Part shown: in pieces, positions 9,582 to 18,285 of the stretch
Layout of the letters: each line of letters starts with the position of its first letter
Position numbering within the stretch: the stretch's first letter is position 1
Assembly: GCA_025360815.1 (NCBI GenBank)
Contig: JANYBL010000099.1
Span: forward strand, 1-39,162
DNA from: Burkholderiales bacterium
Lineage (GTDB): Bacteria; Pseudomonadota; Gammaproteobacteria; Burkholderiales; Usitatibacteraceae
Direction: 5' to 3'
DNA length: 39,162 nt
Translations under genes and position numbers: made by a program
Notes under the pieces: generated by a model
Databases searched by the model: none
Seen by the model: only the letters and a program-made list of their open reading frames with translations
What the model was told of the DNA's origin: nothing

Positions 9582-9968
9582 ATGAAACGCGTCACAGGAA
9601 TCGGCGGGATTTTTTTTAAAGCGCAGAACGCTGAAACGTTACGCGAATGGTATCGCAAACACTTGGGCATTGATATTTCGGAATGGGGCGGCACATCGTT
9701 TTCTTGGCGCGATGAACAAAACCCGACGGGCAACGGCACCACCGTTTTTAGTATTTTTGAAAACACCAACACCTATTTCGCGCCTAGCGCCGCGGCGTTC
9801 ATGGTGAATTATCGCGTTGATGATTTGCACGCCGTCCTGGCTTTGCTTCGCGCTGAAGGTTGCGATGTAGATGCTAAAGTGGACGAATCCGAATACGGAA
9901 AATTCGGCTGGGTAATGGACCCGGAAGGTAATCGGATCGAGCTTTGGCAGCCGCCGGCCGGACAATGA
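9582..9968 (+). CDS. VOC (glyoxalase/bleomycin-resistance fold) protein
   Basis: This is a 128-residue single-domain vicinal-oxygen-chelate protein. The start GIGGIFFKAQNAETLREWYRKHLGID is the classic first beta-alpha-beta unit. The second half FMVNYRVDDLHAVLALLRAEG ends in the hallmark DPEGNRIELWQPP, where the Glu of IELW is commonly a metal ligand. The ATG at 9582 is supported by GGGGGAGG a few bases upstream; the open frame extends to 9492 without family content. It lies about 90 bases after the permease gene and may be co-transcribed. The substrate cannot be predicted. Confidence 0.87.
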   Translation: MKRVTGIGGIFFKAQNAETLREWYRKHLGIDISEWGGTSFSWRDEQNPTGNGTTVFSIFENTNTYFAPSAAAFMVNYRVDDLHAVLALLRAEGCDVDAKVDESEYGKFGWVMDPEGNRIELWQPPAGQ

Positions 9969-10088
9969 AATTTAACTATTTTTAGAATGAAAATCGGCCA
10001 AACTCAAGCGCTGGCGGGGCTCTTCATGGTGTGTGCAGGGGGAATTATTGAGCGCAACGAGGTCTTCTAAGATACCCTGCTGATAAAT

Positions 10089-10616
10089 ATGAAGTTTCTT
10101 TTCGCTTTGCTCACCGGCTTGATCGTTTCAACTTGCGTAAGCGCAGATGCGCCGCCGCAATGGGAAACATTCGCGGTTAAATCTTCAAATGGCTTATGTT
10201 CAGCGAAGATTGAAATATCGGACAAGAACGCTGACGACACACCGTCGAAATGGCAATACAAACTTGTCGTTTCAAAAGAACTGACGGGAACTGATGGCGT
10301 TACAACACCAAAGATTCTATGGGATTCGAACTATCGTCATAACGGATACAGCGGCGGCCAAGTCTCTAATGACTGCGAATATTTTGTCTTTGTAGATTAC
10401 TGGTACTACCACGACACCGCGTTGGTGGAGATTTATCATCACAGCGACTACCGCATCGTGACAGGGAAACAACTTGGTATCAACCAAGCGCCTTTACAAA
10501 AAACTGTATCTCACCAACTCTGGCTTAAATCTGGTTTTAGTTTTATTTATAAAAACGGCGAAGCTGACGAAGTTGCAATTGATACGGTTCAAGGGGTAAA
10601 GCGCATCAAATTATAA
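10089..10616 (+). CDS. Secreted protein of unknown function, Tyr/Trp-rich
   Basis: This is a 175-residue protein with a short Sec signal peptide (MKFLFALLTGLIVSTCVSADA, cleavage after VSA near residue 19). The mature region contains two Cys residues (SNGLCSAK and SNDCEYF) that could form a disulphide. A striking aromatic segment, FVFVDYWYYHDTALVEIYHHSDY, lies near residues 98-120, followed by KTVSHQLWLKSGFSF. I do not recognise a family. The pattern of repeated strand-turn-strand motifs suggests a small beta-propeller-like or beta-sandwich periplasmic domain, which is inference only. It converges with the next gene, with 43 bases between stops. Confidence 0.6.
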   Translation: MKFLFALLTGLIVSTCVSADAPPQWETFAVKSSNGLCSAKIEISDKNADDTPSKWQYKLVVSKELTGTDGVTTPKILWDSNYRHNGYSGGQVSNDCEYFVFVDYWYYHDTALVEIYHHSDYRIVTGKQLGINQAPLQKTVSHQLWLKSGFSFIYKNGEADEVAIDTVQGVKRIKL

Positions 10617-10659
10617 GCGCAGCAATTACCTTCGGTTGACGCAATGAAGATGCCCACTC

Positions 10660-11118
10660 TCAAAAACTATACCGCACCGCAACCTTATCCCGCTTTAGCG
10701 AAATACCTTCGGCTTTTAGGCCGGTGATTTCGGGCAGCAGATCACGGGTTTTGACGATCACCATGCGACCGCTTCGGTAATCGTAGCAAATGGTGGTCGA
10801 ATCCTTTTTGCAAGCGTTGGGTAGCGCGGCCAAATTGTCGGTTGAGGTGGGCGAGGTGATGTAGGAAAAATCTTCCGCATCGTACCGGATGACGCTGGAT
10901 TGCTTGCTACCTGCCGACAAAATCGAGCGTGATGAAAATGCACTCGGCATGGACGATGCGGTCGAGACAATGCTCTTTGAACTGCTCAGCGATGGGATTG
11001 ACTTTTCGCCCTCAGCCATGGCGAATGCCGAGACGAAAATTGCCATTGAAAATAAGACGTCTCTGACAAAGCGATATTCGGTCGCCCGACATTGCTGTAA
11101 TTTCAGTCCGACTTTCAC
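10660..11118 (-). CDS. Small exported protein of unknown function, Ser-rich
   Basis: This is a 152-residue protein. A hydrophobic stretch DVLFSMAIFVSAFAMAEG around residues 20-37 looks like a signal peptide with a long positively charged n-region. A low-complexity Ser-rich segment (about residues 39-75) follows. The compact C-terminal part has two Cys (NACKKDSTTICYDY) and a basic patch SGRMVIVKTRDLLPE. The start at 11118 has GGAGG only 2 bases upstream, which is tighter than usual. The in-frame ATG at 11046 would give a conventional short signal peptide but has no ribosome site. I do not recognise the family. Confidence 0.5.
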   Translation of the reverse strand: MKVGLKLQQCRATEYRFVRDVLFSMAIFVSAFAMAEGEKSIPSLSSSKSIVSTASSMPSAFSSRSILSAGSKQSSVIRYDAEDFSYITSPTSTDNLAALPNACKKDSTTICYDYRSGRMVIVKTRDLLPEITGLKAEGISLKRDKVAVRYSF

Positions 11119-11157
11119 ATTTCCTCCGTGCTGTTGAAAAATTTCCCACCCACTTAA

Positions 11158-11209
11158 GCAACAACGGCGCGCTGCGTACTGGCCGTTGTTTGTCGCCGCT
11201 TTGCGACAA
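11158..11209. other. Two adjacent stem-loops
   Basis: A 9-bp perfect stem AACAACGGC/GCCGTTGTT (11160-11168 with 11182-11190) is immediately followed by a second 7-bp stem TTGTCGC/GCGACAA (11190-11196 with 11203-11209). No T-run follows on either strand. The gap of about 330 bases between the Ser-rich gene and the topoisomerase stop holds this and one more hairpin but no credible gene. Confidence 0.5.
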
Positions 11210-11409
11210 CGCTAGCCCAACGATGACACTACGCCTCGTTACTTAGCTTGGCAAATTTCGGTTTCAGTGTCTGTGCGGTAGGGCACGGTCATGTTAACCA
11301 TGATAAATGGCTCAGCTGTGACAAATGATGAGCAAAAACTGTTCCAGTTTCGCCGGGGTGATTTTTTCGGCAGGGCTGCATTGACAGTTGGCGCCGGTTG
11401 CTGCTGTTT

Positions 11410-11438
11410 GGCGCAATGCTGCGGAGCGGCATTGCGCC
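11410..11438 (-). terminator. GC-rich hairpin just after topB, possible terminator
   Basis: A perfect 10-bp stem GGCGCAATGC/GCATTGCGCC (11410-11419 with 11429-11438) with a 9-base loop lies 14 bases beyond the topoisomerase stop. Read leftward, it is followed by AAACAGC rather than a T-run, so it is not a textbook intrinsic terminator. It could pause polymerase or protect the 3' end. Confidence 0.45.
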
Positions 11439-11452
11439 CCAAAACGAGGCAA

Positions 11453-14362
11453 TTAAGTTTTGGATGTTGGCTTTTTCGTGGCCGGCTTTTTCGCAACGGG
11501 TTTTTTCGCCGCCGGCTTCTTAGCCGCTGGTTTTTTGGCGGCAGGTTTCTTTGCCACTTTTTTAACGCCCGATCTGGGCGCAGTATCTTCATCGCCAGCA
11601 ATAATAATGCTGGCTAGTTTCGGCGCTTTCTTGGTTGTTTTGGCCGCTTTAGACGCTTTAGACGCTTTTGGCTTTTTTGCCACCACACCGCCCGATTTTT
11701 CCTCAATGAGAGCAACCGCCTCATCCAAGGTAATTGAATCCGCTTTGTCTTTGTCGGGGATAGTCGCGTTCGTCGAACCGTGCTTCACGTAAGGCCCGTA
11801 GCGCCCCGAATAAACCGAGATGACCTGATCGTCAACTGGGTGCTTACCGAGGATGCGTAGGGCACCTGCGGGGCCGCTGGCAGCAGCGCGGGCGCCTTTG
11901 CCACCTGCGCCGCCCGCCTTGGGTTCGCGCGCTTCAAATTCAAAGCTGGTTTTACCATCCGGCTGGCGCACCAGATATGCCGAGAACGGACGACCCTTTT
12001 TGGATATAAAGTTAGTCAGCAAATCTGTTTTGCCTTCGGCCAACAACTTTATCATTTGCTCGCGCTCAATCGGGCGCTTCAAAATCACCCGGCCTGAGCG
12101 GAAATCACAGGTTTTGGCCGAGCCGACCGCTTTTTCGCAGCTATAGGCATTTGGCATTTCAAAAACGCGTGACTTACATTTCGGACATTCGCCCAGCGAT
12201 TCCTGACCCGTGAAATCGGGCGGCTCGCCATCTTCACCGTCTTTGTCGCCCCATGAAAACTCGATCGCATTTTCTTTGTTAAGAATAAGATTGGCTGAAA
12301 ACGCGCGCCCCAAGCGGCTTCTAAAGCCATCCAGTGGGCCGACGTCGCGTTTCTCGATCAAAATTTCCGCCTCGTGCATTTCGATTTGACGGCCGGCTAA
12401 AATTTTCCAAAAACCAAAGTCGCATGACTGACATTGGAATTTTTTGTAGTTTTCATGAATCTCGCCACCGCATTTCGGACAGGGGACCTTCAACTGGCCG
12501 AAATCGCCGGGTATGGTGTCGGCTTCAAAGTTCTTCGCCTGGCCGACAATGTGGTGCGTCATCTCCACCACTTCCGTCATGAATTTCTTGCGCGAGAATT
12601 TGCCCTGCTGCATTTGCGAAAGCTTGTATTCCCATTCGGCGGTCATTTCAGGCGAGAACAGTTCTGGCACGCCCAAGCCGTGCAGCAAGGTCATGAGCGA
12701 AAACGCCTTAGCCGTCGGGATCAATTCGCGGCCTTCGCGCAAAATATATTTCTCGTAGAGCAAGCCTTCGATAGTTGCCGCGCGGGTCGCGGGGGTGCCG
12801 AGTCCTTTTTCTTTCATCGCGGCACGGAGTTCATCGTCGTCAATGAGTTTGCCGGCGCCTTCCATGGCGGACAGCAATGTTGCCTCGGATAATCGCGCAG
12901 GCGGCTTGGTGGCGAGCGGTTTGGATTCGACCGTTTCTGCCTTCACCTGCTCACCCGCTTTCACGGCCGAGAGATTGCTGGTCGCGTTTTCATCATCGAT
13001 CTCACGGCCATAAACCGCCAACCAACCGGCATTGACAAGCACTTTGCCTTCGGATTTGAACGGTTCGCTTTCAACCCGCGTGATGCGCGTGGTCTGCATA
13101 AACTCCGCACTTGGATGGAACACCGCTAAGAACCGCTTCACCACGAAGTCATACAGCTTCGCTTCAATTTCGTTCAGCGTTTTGGGCTCTTGGGTGGTCG
13201 GGATAATCGCAAAGTGATCGGAAATTTTAGAATTGTCGAAAATTCGTTTGTTTGGCTTCACCCATTTTTCGTCGAGAATTTTTTTCGCAAACGAGTTGTA
13301 GGGACCCTCTTTCAACATCTTCAATGTTTCATTCACGGTCGGAATGTAATCCTCCGGTAGCGCACGGGCATCCGTTCTTGGGTAGGTGAGCACTTTATGC
13401 TTTTCATACAGTGCTTGCGCCAAGCCCAGCGTGGTTTTAGCGCTGAAACCGAAGCGTGAGTTGGCTTCGCGTTGGAGCGAGGTTAAATCAAACAGCATTG
13501 GCGGCGCTTGCGTGGTTGGCTTCGACTCTTCTTCGACAATGCCGATTTTGCCCATGCATTTGGTGACGAGCGCACGGGCGGTTTTTTCGTCCCAGATGCG
13601 CTCCGGCCTTAAGGCTTCATCATCTTCTGACTTTTTGAATTTTTCATCAAACCAGCGGCCTGCATAATCACCACCGGATGCGGAAAAATTGCCGACCACT
13701 TCCCAATAGTCGCGTGATTTAAATGCCTTAATTTTAGCTTCACGATCGACCAAAATCGCGAGTGTTGGGGTTTGCACGCGACCAACCGTCGTCAGTTGGA
13801 AACCACCAGATTTGGAGTTAAACGCGGTCATGGCACGGGTGCCGTTGATGCCGACTAACCAATCAGATTCAGAGCGGCATACGGCCGCGTCGGCCAACGG
13901 TTCGTATGATTCGCCCTCGGCTAAATTCTTAAAGCCGTCCTTGATTGCGCCTTGCGTCATCGATTGCAACCACAAACGCTGGATCGGATGTTTTGATTTT
14001 GCATATTGGGCGATGTAGCGGAAAATTAATTCACCTTCACGCCCGGCGTCGCAAGCGTTAATAAGGCCGGATACATCTTTACGTTTGATCAGCTTTAACA
14101 ATAATTTTAGACGCGGCTCGGTTTTTTCAATTGGGCGCAATGCAAACTGCGTCGGAATTGCCGGCAAATGTGCGAATGTCCATTTGCCGCGTTTGACTTC
14201 TTCTTCTTCGGGCATCGCAATTTCAACCAAATGGCCGACGGCGGATGACAGTACAAAATCTTCGCTTTCGAGGAAATCGTCTTTTTTGGTAAAGCCGCCC
14301 AACGCCTTTGCAATGTCGTTGGCAACGGAGGGTTTTTCGGCAATGATGAGGCGTTTGGTCAC
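11453..14362 (-). CDS. topB: Type IA DNA topoisomerase, TopB-like with lysine-rich tail
   Basis: This is a 969-residue type IA topoisomerase that relaxes or decatenates DNA through a 5'-phosphotyrosine. The Toprim domain starts TKRLIIAEKPSVANDIAKALGG with catalytic Glu in EKPS (about residue 9) and acidic residues in CDAGREGELIF (about 104-113). The active-site Tyr is in LTYPRTDAR, about residue 327. Two C-terminal zinc ribbons follow (CPKCGG..CQSC and CPKCKS..C..C), then a histone H1-like tail. In Burkholderiales genomes the homologue beside dprA is annotated topoisomerase III. No ATG precedes the Toprim domain. I chose GTG 14362, which places the start as in homologues; a TTG at 14464 would add 34 residues. 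Neither has a clear ribosome site. Confidence 0.87.
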   Translation of the reverse strand: MTKRLIIAEKPSVANDIAKALGGFTKKDDFLESEDFVLSSAVGHLVEIAMPEEEEVKRGKWTFAHLPAIPTQFALRPIEKTEPRLKLLLKLIKRKDVSGLINACDAGREGELIFRYIAQYAKSKHPIQRLWLQSMTQGAIKDGFKNLAEGESYEPLADAAVCRSESDWLVGINGTRAMTAFNSKSGGFQLTTVGRVQTPTLAILVDREAKIKAFKSRDYWEVVGNFSASGGDYAGRWFDEKFKKSEDDEALRPERIWDEKTARALVTKCMGKIGIVEEESKPTTQAPPMLFDLTSLQREANSRFGFSAKTTLGLAQALYEKHKVLTYPRTDARALPEDYIPTVNETLKMLKEGPYNSFAKKILDEKWVKPNKRIFDNSKISDHFAIIPTTQEPKTLNEIEAKLYDFVVKRFLAVFHPSAEFMQTTRITRVESEPFKSEGKVLVNAGWLAVYGREIDDENATSNLSAVKAGEQVKAETVESKPLATKPPARLSEATLLSAMEGAGKLIDDDELRAAMKEKGLGTPATRAATIEGLLYEKYILREGRELIPTAKAFSLMTLLHGLGVPELFSPEMTAEWEYKLSQMQQGKFSRKKFMTEVVEMTHHIVGQAKNFEADTIPGDFGQLKVPCPKCGGEIHENYKKFQCQSCDFGFWKILAGRQIEMHEAEILIEKRDVGPLDGFRSRLGRAFSANLILNKENAIEFSWGDKDGEDGEPPDFTGQESLGECPKCKSRVFEMPNAYSCEKAVGSAKTCDFRSGRVILKRPIEREQMIKLLAEGKTDLLTNFISKKGRPFSAYLVRQPDGKTSFEFEAREPKAGGAGGKGARAAASGPAGALRILGKHPVDDQVISVYSGRYGPYVKHGSTNATIPDKDKADSITLDEAVALIEEKSGGVVAKKPKASKASKAAKTTKKAPKLASIIIAGDEDTAPRSGVKKVAKKPAAKKPAAKKPAAKKPVAKKPATKKPTSKT
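11456..11563 (-). repeat. 15-base coding repeat giving AKKPA units in the topB tail
   Basis: The last 36 codons of the topoisomerase encode about six successive five-residue units of the form AKKPA or AKKPV/TKKPT. Earlier Lys-rich stretches (KKPKASKASKAAK) lie just before. Such basic tails bind DNA non-specifically. The 15-base periodicity makes this part prone to length variation between strains. Confidence 0.8.
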
Positions 14363-14638
14363 GGCGGGTTTCGTTTTCGGGTGATTAAAATAATGGCGTT
14401 CAATACCGGTTTCGTCGCTCAGCAATGAGCGGCCGGAAGTGTGTTCGACCGCAAATGAGGCCAAATAATAGGCAGGATTGCCTTGTTTTTACAAGCTTCA
14501 ATAGAAAAATCATGTGTCGCGATGGTTACCTCATTATGACAATAACGTCAAAAAGCGGTGCTAGACGCGACTATTGTCTGTTTTGGTTTTTATATTTCGG
14601 TTGCCGAAAGACAACGGTTAGGCAACTAGGGTGCCGCT

Positions 14639-15775
14639 TCAAGAAAGACGTTGGTACCGCCCGCCCGGAAGAGAGGCAATGATGCCGTTGATTTCTAGCT
14701 CGGACATTCGCGCCATAACTTGCTCGGCAGGCAATGCCACCCGCTCCATCAAGGCATCAATTGAAACCGCATCGTAGCCCATCGCCGTAAGGATCGGATC
14801 GTTGACATCAGTACCAACGCCATCATCGGGATCAGCCTCAAGCGCCGCGCCAGGACTCGAGTTTGCGTCAGAAGGGGGCGCCCAGTTGGACTGCTGCCAT
14901 TGTAATTCAACCAAAATATCGTTAGCCTCGTCGACCAGCTTGGCGCCCTGCTTAATAAGCTGGTGACAACCTTTTGAAAACGGGGAGTGAATCGTGCCGG
15001 GGATTGCAAACACCTCTCGCCCTTGCTCGCCAGCTTGACGTGCCGTGATCAATGAGCCTGAGGCCAATGCAGCCTCCACCACCAATACGCCGCGTGATAG
15101 GCCGCTAATAATGCGATTGCGGCGTGGGAAATTATTGGCTAATGCTGGTGTGCCCAGTGAAAACTCCGAAATAATCAAACCTTTCTCGGCCAATTCTTTG
15201 GCAAGTGCCTTGTTGCGGGCGGGATAAACCAAATCGAGGCCTGTGCCAACCACCGCAATGGACGAAGCGCCGCCATCGAGCCCACCGCGGTGCGCGCTAG
15301 CGTCAATGCCCAAGGCCATGCCCGAGATAATGGTGAGTCCTGCCAAGGACAACGCAAGCGAGAAGCCTTCCGCGTTTTGCAGGCCAACTGGCGTTGCGTT
15401 GCGGCTACCCACGACGGCAATCCCCGCGCGTGTCAGTAAGGCACGCTGCCCTTTTAGATAGAGGATCGGCGGCGGATCTGAAATCTCTAGCAGGGCTGGC
15501 GGGTAATCGTGATCGGCTAGGGTCAGCAAATGATTGTTTTCGCCCTCTAACCATTTGAGCGCGGCGGCGAGCTTCTTCGGATCGGGACCGGCGGCAATGG
15601 CGTCAGCAACTTTCGCGCCGACAATTGGCGAGAGCCTCGAAGCAGGGGTCGCTAAAACAGCGGATGGAGTGCCGAATTGGATGAGTAAGCTGCGAAGTTT
15701 TTCGCCGCCCAAACCCGAAATAAGATCAAGGCTGAGCCATGCTGCGGGCTCAGCCCCGCTGGGAGGCAGTGGCAT
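14639..15775 (-). CDS. dprA: DNA-processing protein DprA
   Basis: This is a 378-residue DprA/Smf protein, full length. An N-terminal helical domain (about residues 1-75) leads to the Rossmann-like core, with GIAVVGSRNATPVG, SGMALGIDASAHRGGL, VVGTGLDLVYP and NFPRRNRIISGLS all intact, ending KGCHQLIKQGAKLV near residue 285. A variable acidic linker follows. The C-terminal winged-helix DML1-like domain (DPILTAMGYDAVSIDALMERV to GRYQRLS) completes it. DprA binds incoming single-stranded DNA and loads RecA during transformation. It lies between the LysM gene upstream and the topoisomerase downstream on the same strand. The small smg (DUF494) gene often found after dprA in betaproteobacteria is not present in the 276 bases before topB. 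Confidence 0.94.
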   Translation of the reverse strand: MPLPPSGAEPAAWLSLDLISGLGGEKLRSLLIQFGTPSAVLATPASRLSPIVGAKVADAIAAGPDPKKLAAALKWLEGENNHLLTLADHDYPPALLEISDPPPILYLKGQRALLTRAGIAVVGSRNATPVGLQNAEGFSLALSLAGLTIISGMALGIDASAHRGGLDGGASSIAVVGTGLDLVYPARNKALAKELAEKGLIISEFSLGTPALANNFPRRNRIISGLSRGVLVVEAALASGSLITARQAGEQGREVFAIPGTIHSPFSKGCHQLIKQGAKLVDEANDILVELQWQQSNWAPPSDANSSPGAALEADPDDGVGTDVNDPILTAMGYDAVSIDALMERVALPAEQVMARMSELEINGIIASLPGGRYQRLS

Positions 15776-15816
15776 GGACTAGTCGTGCAAAATTAAGATC
15801 GGAGGTAAAGTGCAAA

Positions 15817-15840
15817 AAGGCAACAAGGCAACAAGGCAAC
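15817..15840. repeat. Three perfect tandem copies of AAGGCAAC
   Basis: The 8-base unit AAGGCAAC occurs three times without a gap, followed by an imperfect fourth copy (AAAAAGGCAG). It sits in the 98 bases between the LysM gene stop and the dprA start, on the non-coding side of both. Confidence 0.9.
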
Positions 15841-15873
15841 AAAAAGGCAGCGCAACAAACAAACTCAGTGCGG

Positions 15874-17187
15874 CTATGGTGTTTGTACCACGTCACCGAC
15901 TTTGAGCGGGCGGTTGCTGCTCATAACGAGGGCGTATGAAACCTTGTCGAACACCCGGAAAACAAACAGTAAGCCATTGCGCTCATCTGATAACTTTACC
16001 GTTGCTGGAATAGGCTCAATATTGGATTTATGAACAAAGCTTGGAATGAGTGAGCTCCATCTAAATTCATCCGTTTTGGTGCTCACGACCGGGCCGGCAC
16101 GCATACCTGCCAGAACGTGGCCAATTTCCAAGCCGTTACGTTTACCCAAGTTAACAACAACGACTGAGTATTGCGCGCTTTCGGAAACGCCACCTAAAAC
16201 CGAGATAACCGTGCCTTTAACATTGGTATCTGGAGCATGCGGAACGTATGAAGGAACAGTCATTTCAGTGGTTGGCGTGAGGCGATCACCGCGATTTATT
16301 TCTTGGGTGGACCTGACCACTTCGAGCGTGGTGCTTTCGCCAAATTTGCTCACTTTGGCCTCACCCAAATAACCGACTTCGTAACCCAAAATTTCTTTGG
16401 TTGTTGGGTCGATTAGGGTTTTGCCCGGACGGTAAACCTGATAACGCGTCCCTTGCGCCGGTTTAACCGCCACCGCGTAAATTTTGTCGCCAGCACCAAC
16501 GATGACGCGATTGTCATCGGAAGCGATCACTTTTGGCGCGTTAATGAGTGCATCCTCCTCCACCACCAATGGTAGAGACAAAAATGGCGTGATGGCGCGC
16601 GCCGGAATCGAGTAAATTGCCTGCGCCAGCTTGTCAACCCTGACTCCGGGGGAAAGTCTCACCGTTCCATTTTCCCCACCGCCGGCACCAGAGTTGCCAA
16701 TTGACAAGCGCGGGTTTCCGTTCGCGTCGAAAGTTAAGTTGATCACGTCACCAGGATAGATCCAATGTGGGTCTTTAATTTGCTCGCGGTTGAGATTCCA
16801 AATCTCTGGCCAGCGCCAAGGTTCTTTCAAGAATTTCCCAGAAATATCCCAAAGCGTATCGCCCTTGACCACGGTGTAGGTATTGGGCGCATTTTCGGCC
16901 AGCGCCAGCGCTTTGTTTGATTTATTTTCGCCGCCAGCAGCTTCGGCGGCCATTTTTTCAGAGGAGGGCGATTTCTCGGCACTTGCCATCGACGCAGCAG
17001 GGGTAGCTTTTGATGCTACTTTGGAGTCTGTTCTCTTGGTTTCTGCAGGTTTGGCACCCGTCGCTTTTGATTCGGTTGCTGCGCTTGGCGCGGCTTGCGC
17101 CCACACATTTGCAGCATTTAACGCTGCGCCGGGAACAAATCCTGAGATCACAAGGACTAAGAAGAATGAACGAGTTTGTTTGGGCAT
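15874..17187 (-). CDS. LysM-domain peptidoglycan-binding exported protein
   Basis: This is a 437-residue envelope protein. The signal peptide (residues 1-30: charged MPKQTR, hydrophobic core, cleavage near VWAQ) is followed by a 70-residue Ala/Lys/Ser-rich spacer. One LysM domain spans about residues 104-151 (TYTVVKGDTLWDISGKFLKEP through HWIYPGDVINL). The long C-terminal region is probably periplasmic and beta-rich and has no name I can give. The ATG at 17187 is chosen because the signal peptide starts there; the frame is open to 17304. The gene lies upstream of dprA on the same strand and divergent from def, an arrangement common in betaproteobacteria. Its role is probably cell-wall attachment. 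No hydrolase motif is seen. Confidence 0.88.
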   Translation of the reverse strand: MPKQTRSFFLVLVISGFVPGAALNAANVWAQAAPSAATESKATGAKPAETKRTDSKVASKATPAASMASAEKSPSSEKMAAEAAGGENKSNKALALAENAPNTYTVVKGDTLWDISGKFLKEPWRWPEIWNLNREQIKDPHWIYPGDVINLTFDANGNPRLSIGNSGAGGGENGTVRLSPGVRVDKLAQAIYSIPARAITPFLSLPLVVEEDALINAPKVIASDDNRVIVGAGDKIYAVAVKPAQGTRYQVYRPGKTLIDPTTKEILGYEVGYLGEAKVSKFGESTTLEVVRSTQEINRGDRLTPTTEMTVPSYVPHAPDTNVKGTVISVLGGVSESAQYSVVVVNLGKRNGLEIGHVLAGMRAGPVVSTKTDEFRWSSLIPSFVHKSNIEPIPATVKLSDERNGLLFVFRVFDKVSYALVMSSNRPLKVGDVVQTP

Positions 17188-17563
17188 ATCGGGTCTCGCT
17201 TCAAGTTGCGGGATGTCGTAATTTAAGTGGAATTCAACAGCGGTGGGATTTATTAGCGCAGTCAACAGGCAATACATGAAATGGATGAGTCGCTGTCGAT
17301 TCAATTTCTTACATTGCGTTATTGAGCACTAATACTCGCAAATAGCCTCACCAAGACGGATAAAACATCGGTAAAACGATGCGCCCTCAAATATAAGCTG
17401 TCATCACCGCGTAAATTCCAGCCACCTCGTAGGAGCATGAGAAATACACGGCAAATTTGCTACTTTTGACGACTTGCACTAGACTTATACTCTTAGTACT
17501 TGTTTCAAAGTTAAAGTTACTTCTGAAGATTCTGCACTTAATTTATTCATTTCGCAAGCAATT
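17188..17563. other. Divergent intergenic region between LysM gene and def
   Basis: The 376 bases must hold promoters for both directions. The best rightward candidate is TTGACG (17466-17471) with TATACT (17486-17491), but the spacing is only 14 bases, so I do not call it a promoter. No gene is visible. Confidence 0.5.
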
Positions 17564-18121
17564 ATGGCCATTCTAGATGTTGTGACATACCCCGATCCCC
17601 GCCTAACGCGCGTCGCGGAGCCGGTCAAATTGATCGATAACAAGATCAAAAAACTAGTCGATGATATGGCTGAGACCATGTACGACGCCCCGGGCGTAGG
17701 CCTAGCAGCCACCCAAGTTAGCGAGTTAAAACGCATCATGGTTATTGATGTCTCCGAAGAGAAAAACCAACTTCGCGTGTTCATCAACCCTGAAATCATC
17801 AAAAAAGAAGGCACCGCCGTCAATGAAGAGGGCTGTTTATCTGTTCCCGGCTTCTACGACAAAGTTGAGCGTGCCGAGACAGTCATGGTCACGGCGCTTG
17901 ACCGTGATGGTCAGCGCTTTACAATCAACGCTTCGGGGTTGCTGGCGGTATGCATCCAGCATGAAGTTGACCATCTCGACGGCCATGTGTTTGTCGAGTA
18001 TCTATCGCCGTTGAAAGCCAATCGAATCAAAAACAAATTGGTCAAGCGCCAGCGTGAAATTGAGCGCGAGGCTGAAGTGGCTGCGCCCCGCCGCCGCGTG
18101 GCCTCATCAGCGCGGGCTTAG
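17564..18121 (+). CDS. def: Peptide deformylase
   Basis: This is a 185-residue peptide deformylase, which removes the formyl group from nascent N-terminal Met. All three family motifs are intact: GVGLAATQ (44-51), EGCLSVPG (89-96, metal ligand Cys91) and QHEVDH (132-137, two His ligands and catalytic Glu). The C-terminus has an extra basic tail after [12 protein letters not shown] (about 20 residues, Arg/Ala-rich), slightly longer than E. coli Def. It is first in a rightward run with fmt, the enzyme adding the formyl group to initiator tRNA. Confidence 0.96.
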   Translation: MAILDVVTYPDPRLTRVAEPVKLIDNKIKKLVDDMAETMYDAPGVGLAATQVSELKRIMVIDVSEEKNQLRVFINPEIIKKEGTAVNEEGCLSVPGFYDKVERAETVMVTALDRDGQRFTINASGLLAVCIQHEVDHLDGHVFVEYLSPLKANRIKNKLVKRQREIEREAEVAAPRRRVASSARA

Positions 18122-18158
18122 TAACATATTTAAGTTTTAAGCGCATTTTTTGCCCCAG

Positions 18159-18178
18159 CGCCGGCTTGATTGCCGGCG
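18159..18178 (+). other. Short GC-rich hairpin between def and fmt
   Basis: A 7-bp stem CGCCGGC/GCCGGCG with loop TTGATT is followed by TTGTTGTTT, which is too poor in consecutive T for a confident terminator. It may attenuate read-through from def to fmt or be structural noise. Confidence 0.35.
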
Positions 18179-18285
18179 TTGTTGTTTCAAGGGGTGCCGC
18201 TGCACGGCGTGCCGCGTCAAGCCATCGCGTTTGACGCGGCGCTGCAAAACAAGACAAGCGCCGAACATAGGGTTGAACATCACGT

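Noticed and set aside
11460-11792. Rightward frame rich in Phe/Ala/Gly opposite the topoisomerase tail
   Set aside because: It is simply the complement of the Lys/Ala/Pro repeat; the leftward gene is well supported.
17466-17491. TTGACG and TATACT before def as a sigma-70 promoter
   Set aside because: Spacing of 14 bases is too short for a normal promoter.
18159-18178. Hairpin after def as an intrinsic terminator
   Set aside because: No continuous T-run, and def-fmt are usually co-transcribed; listed only as a structure.
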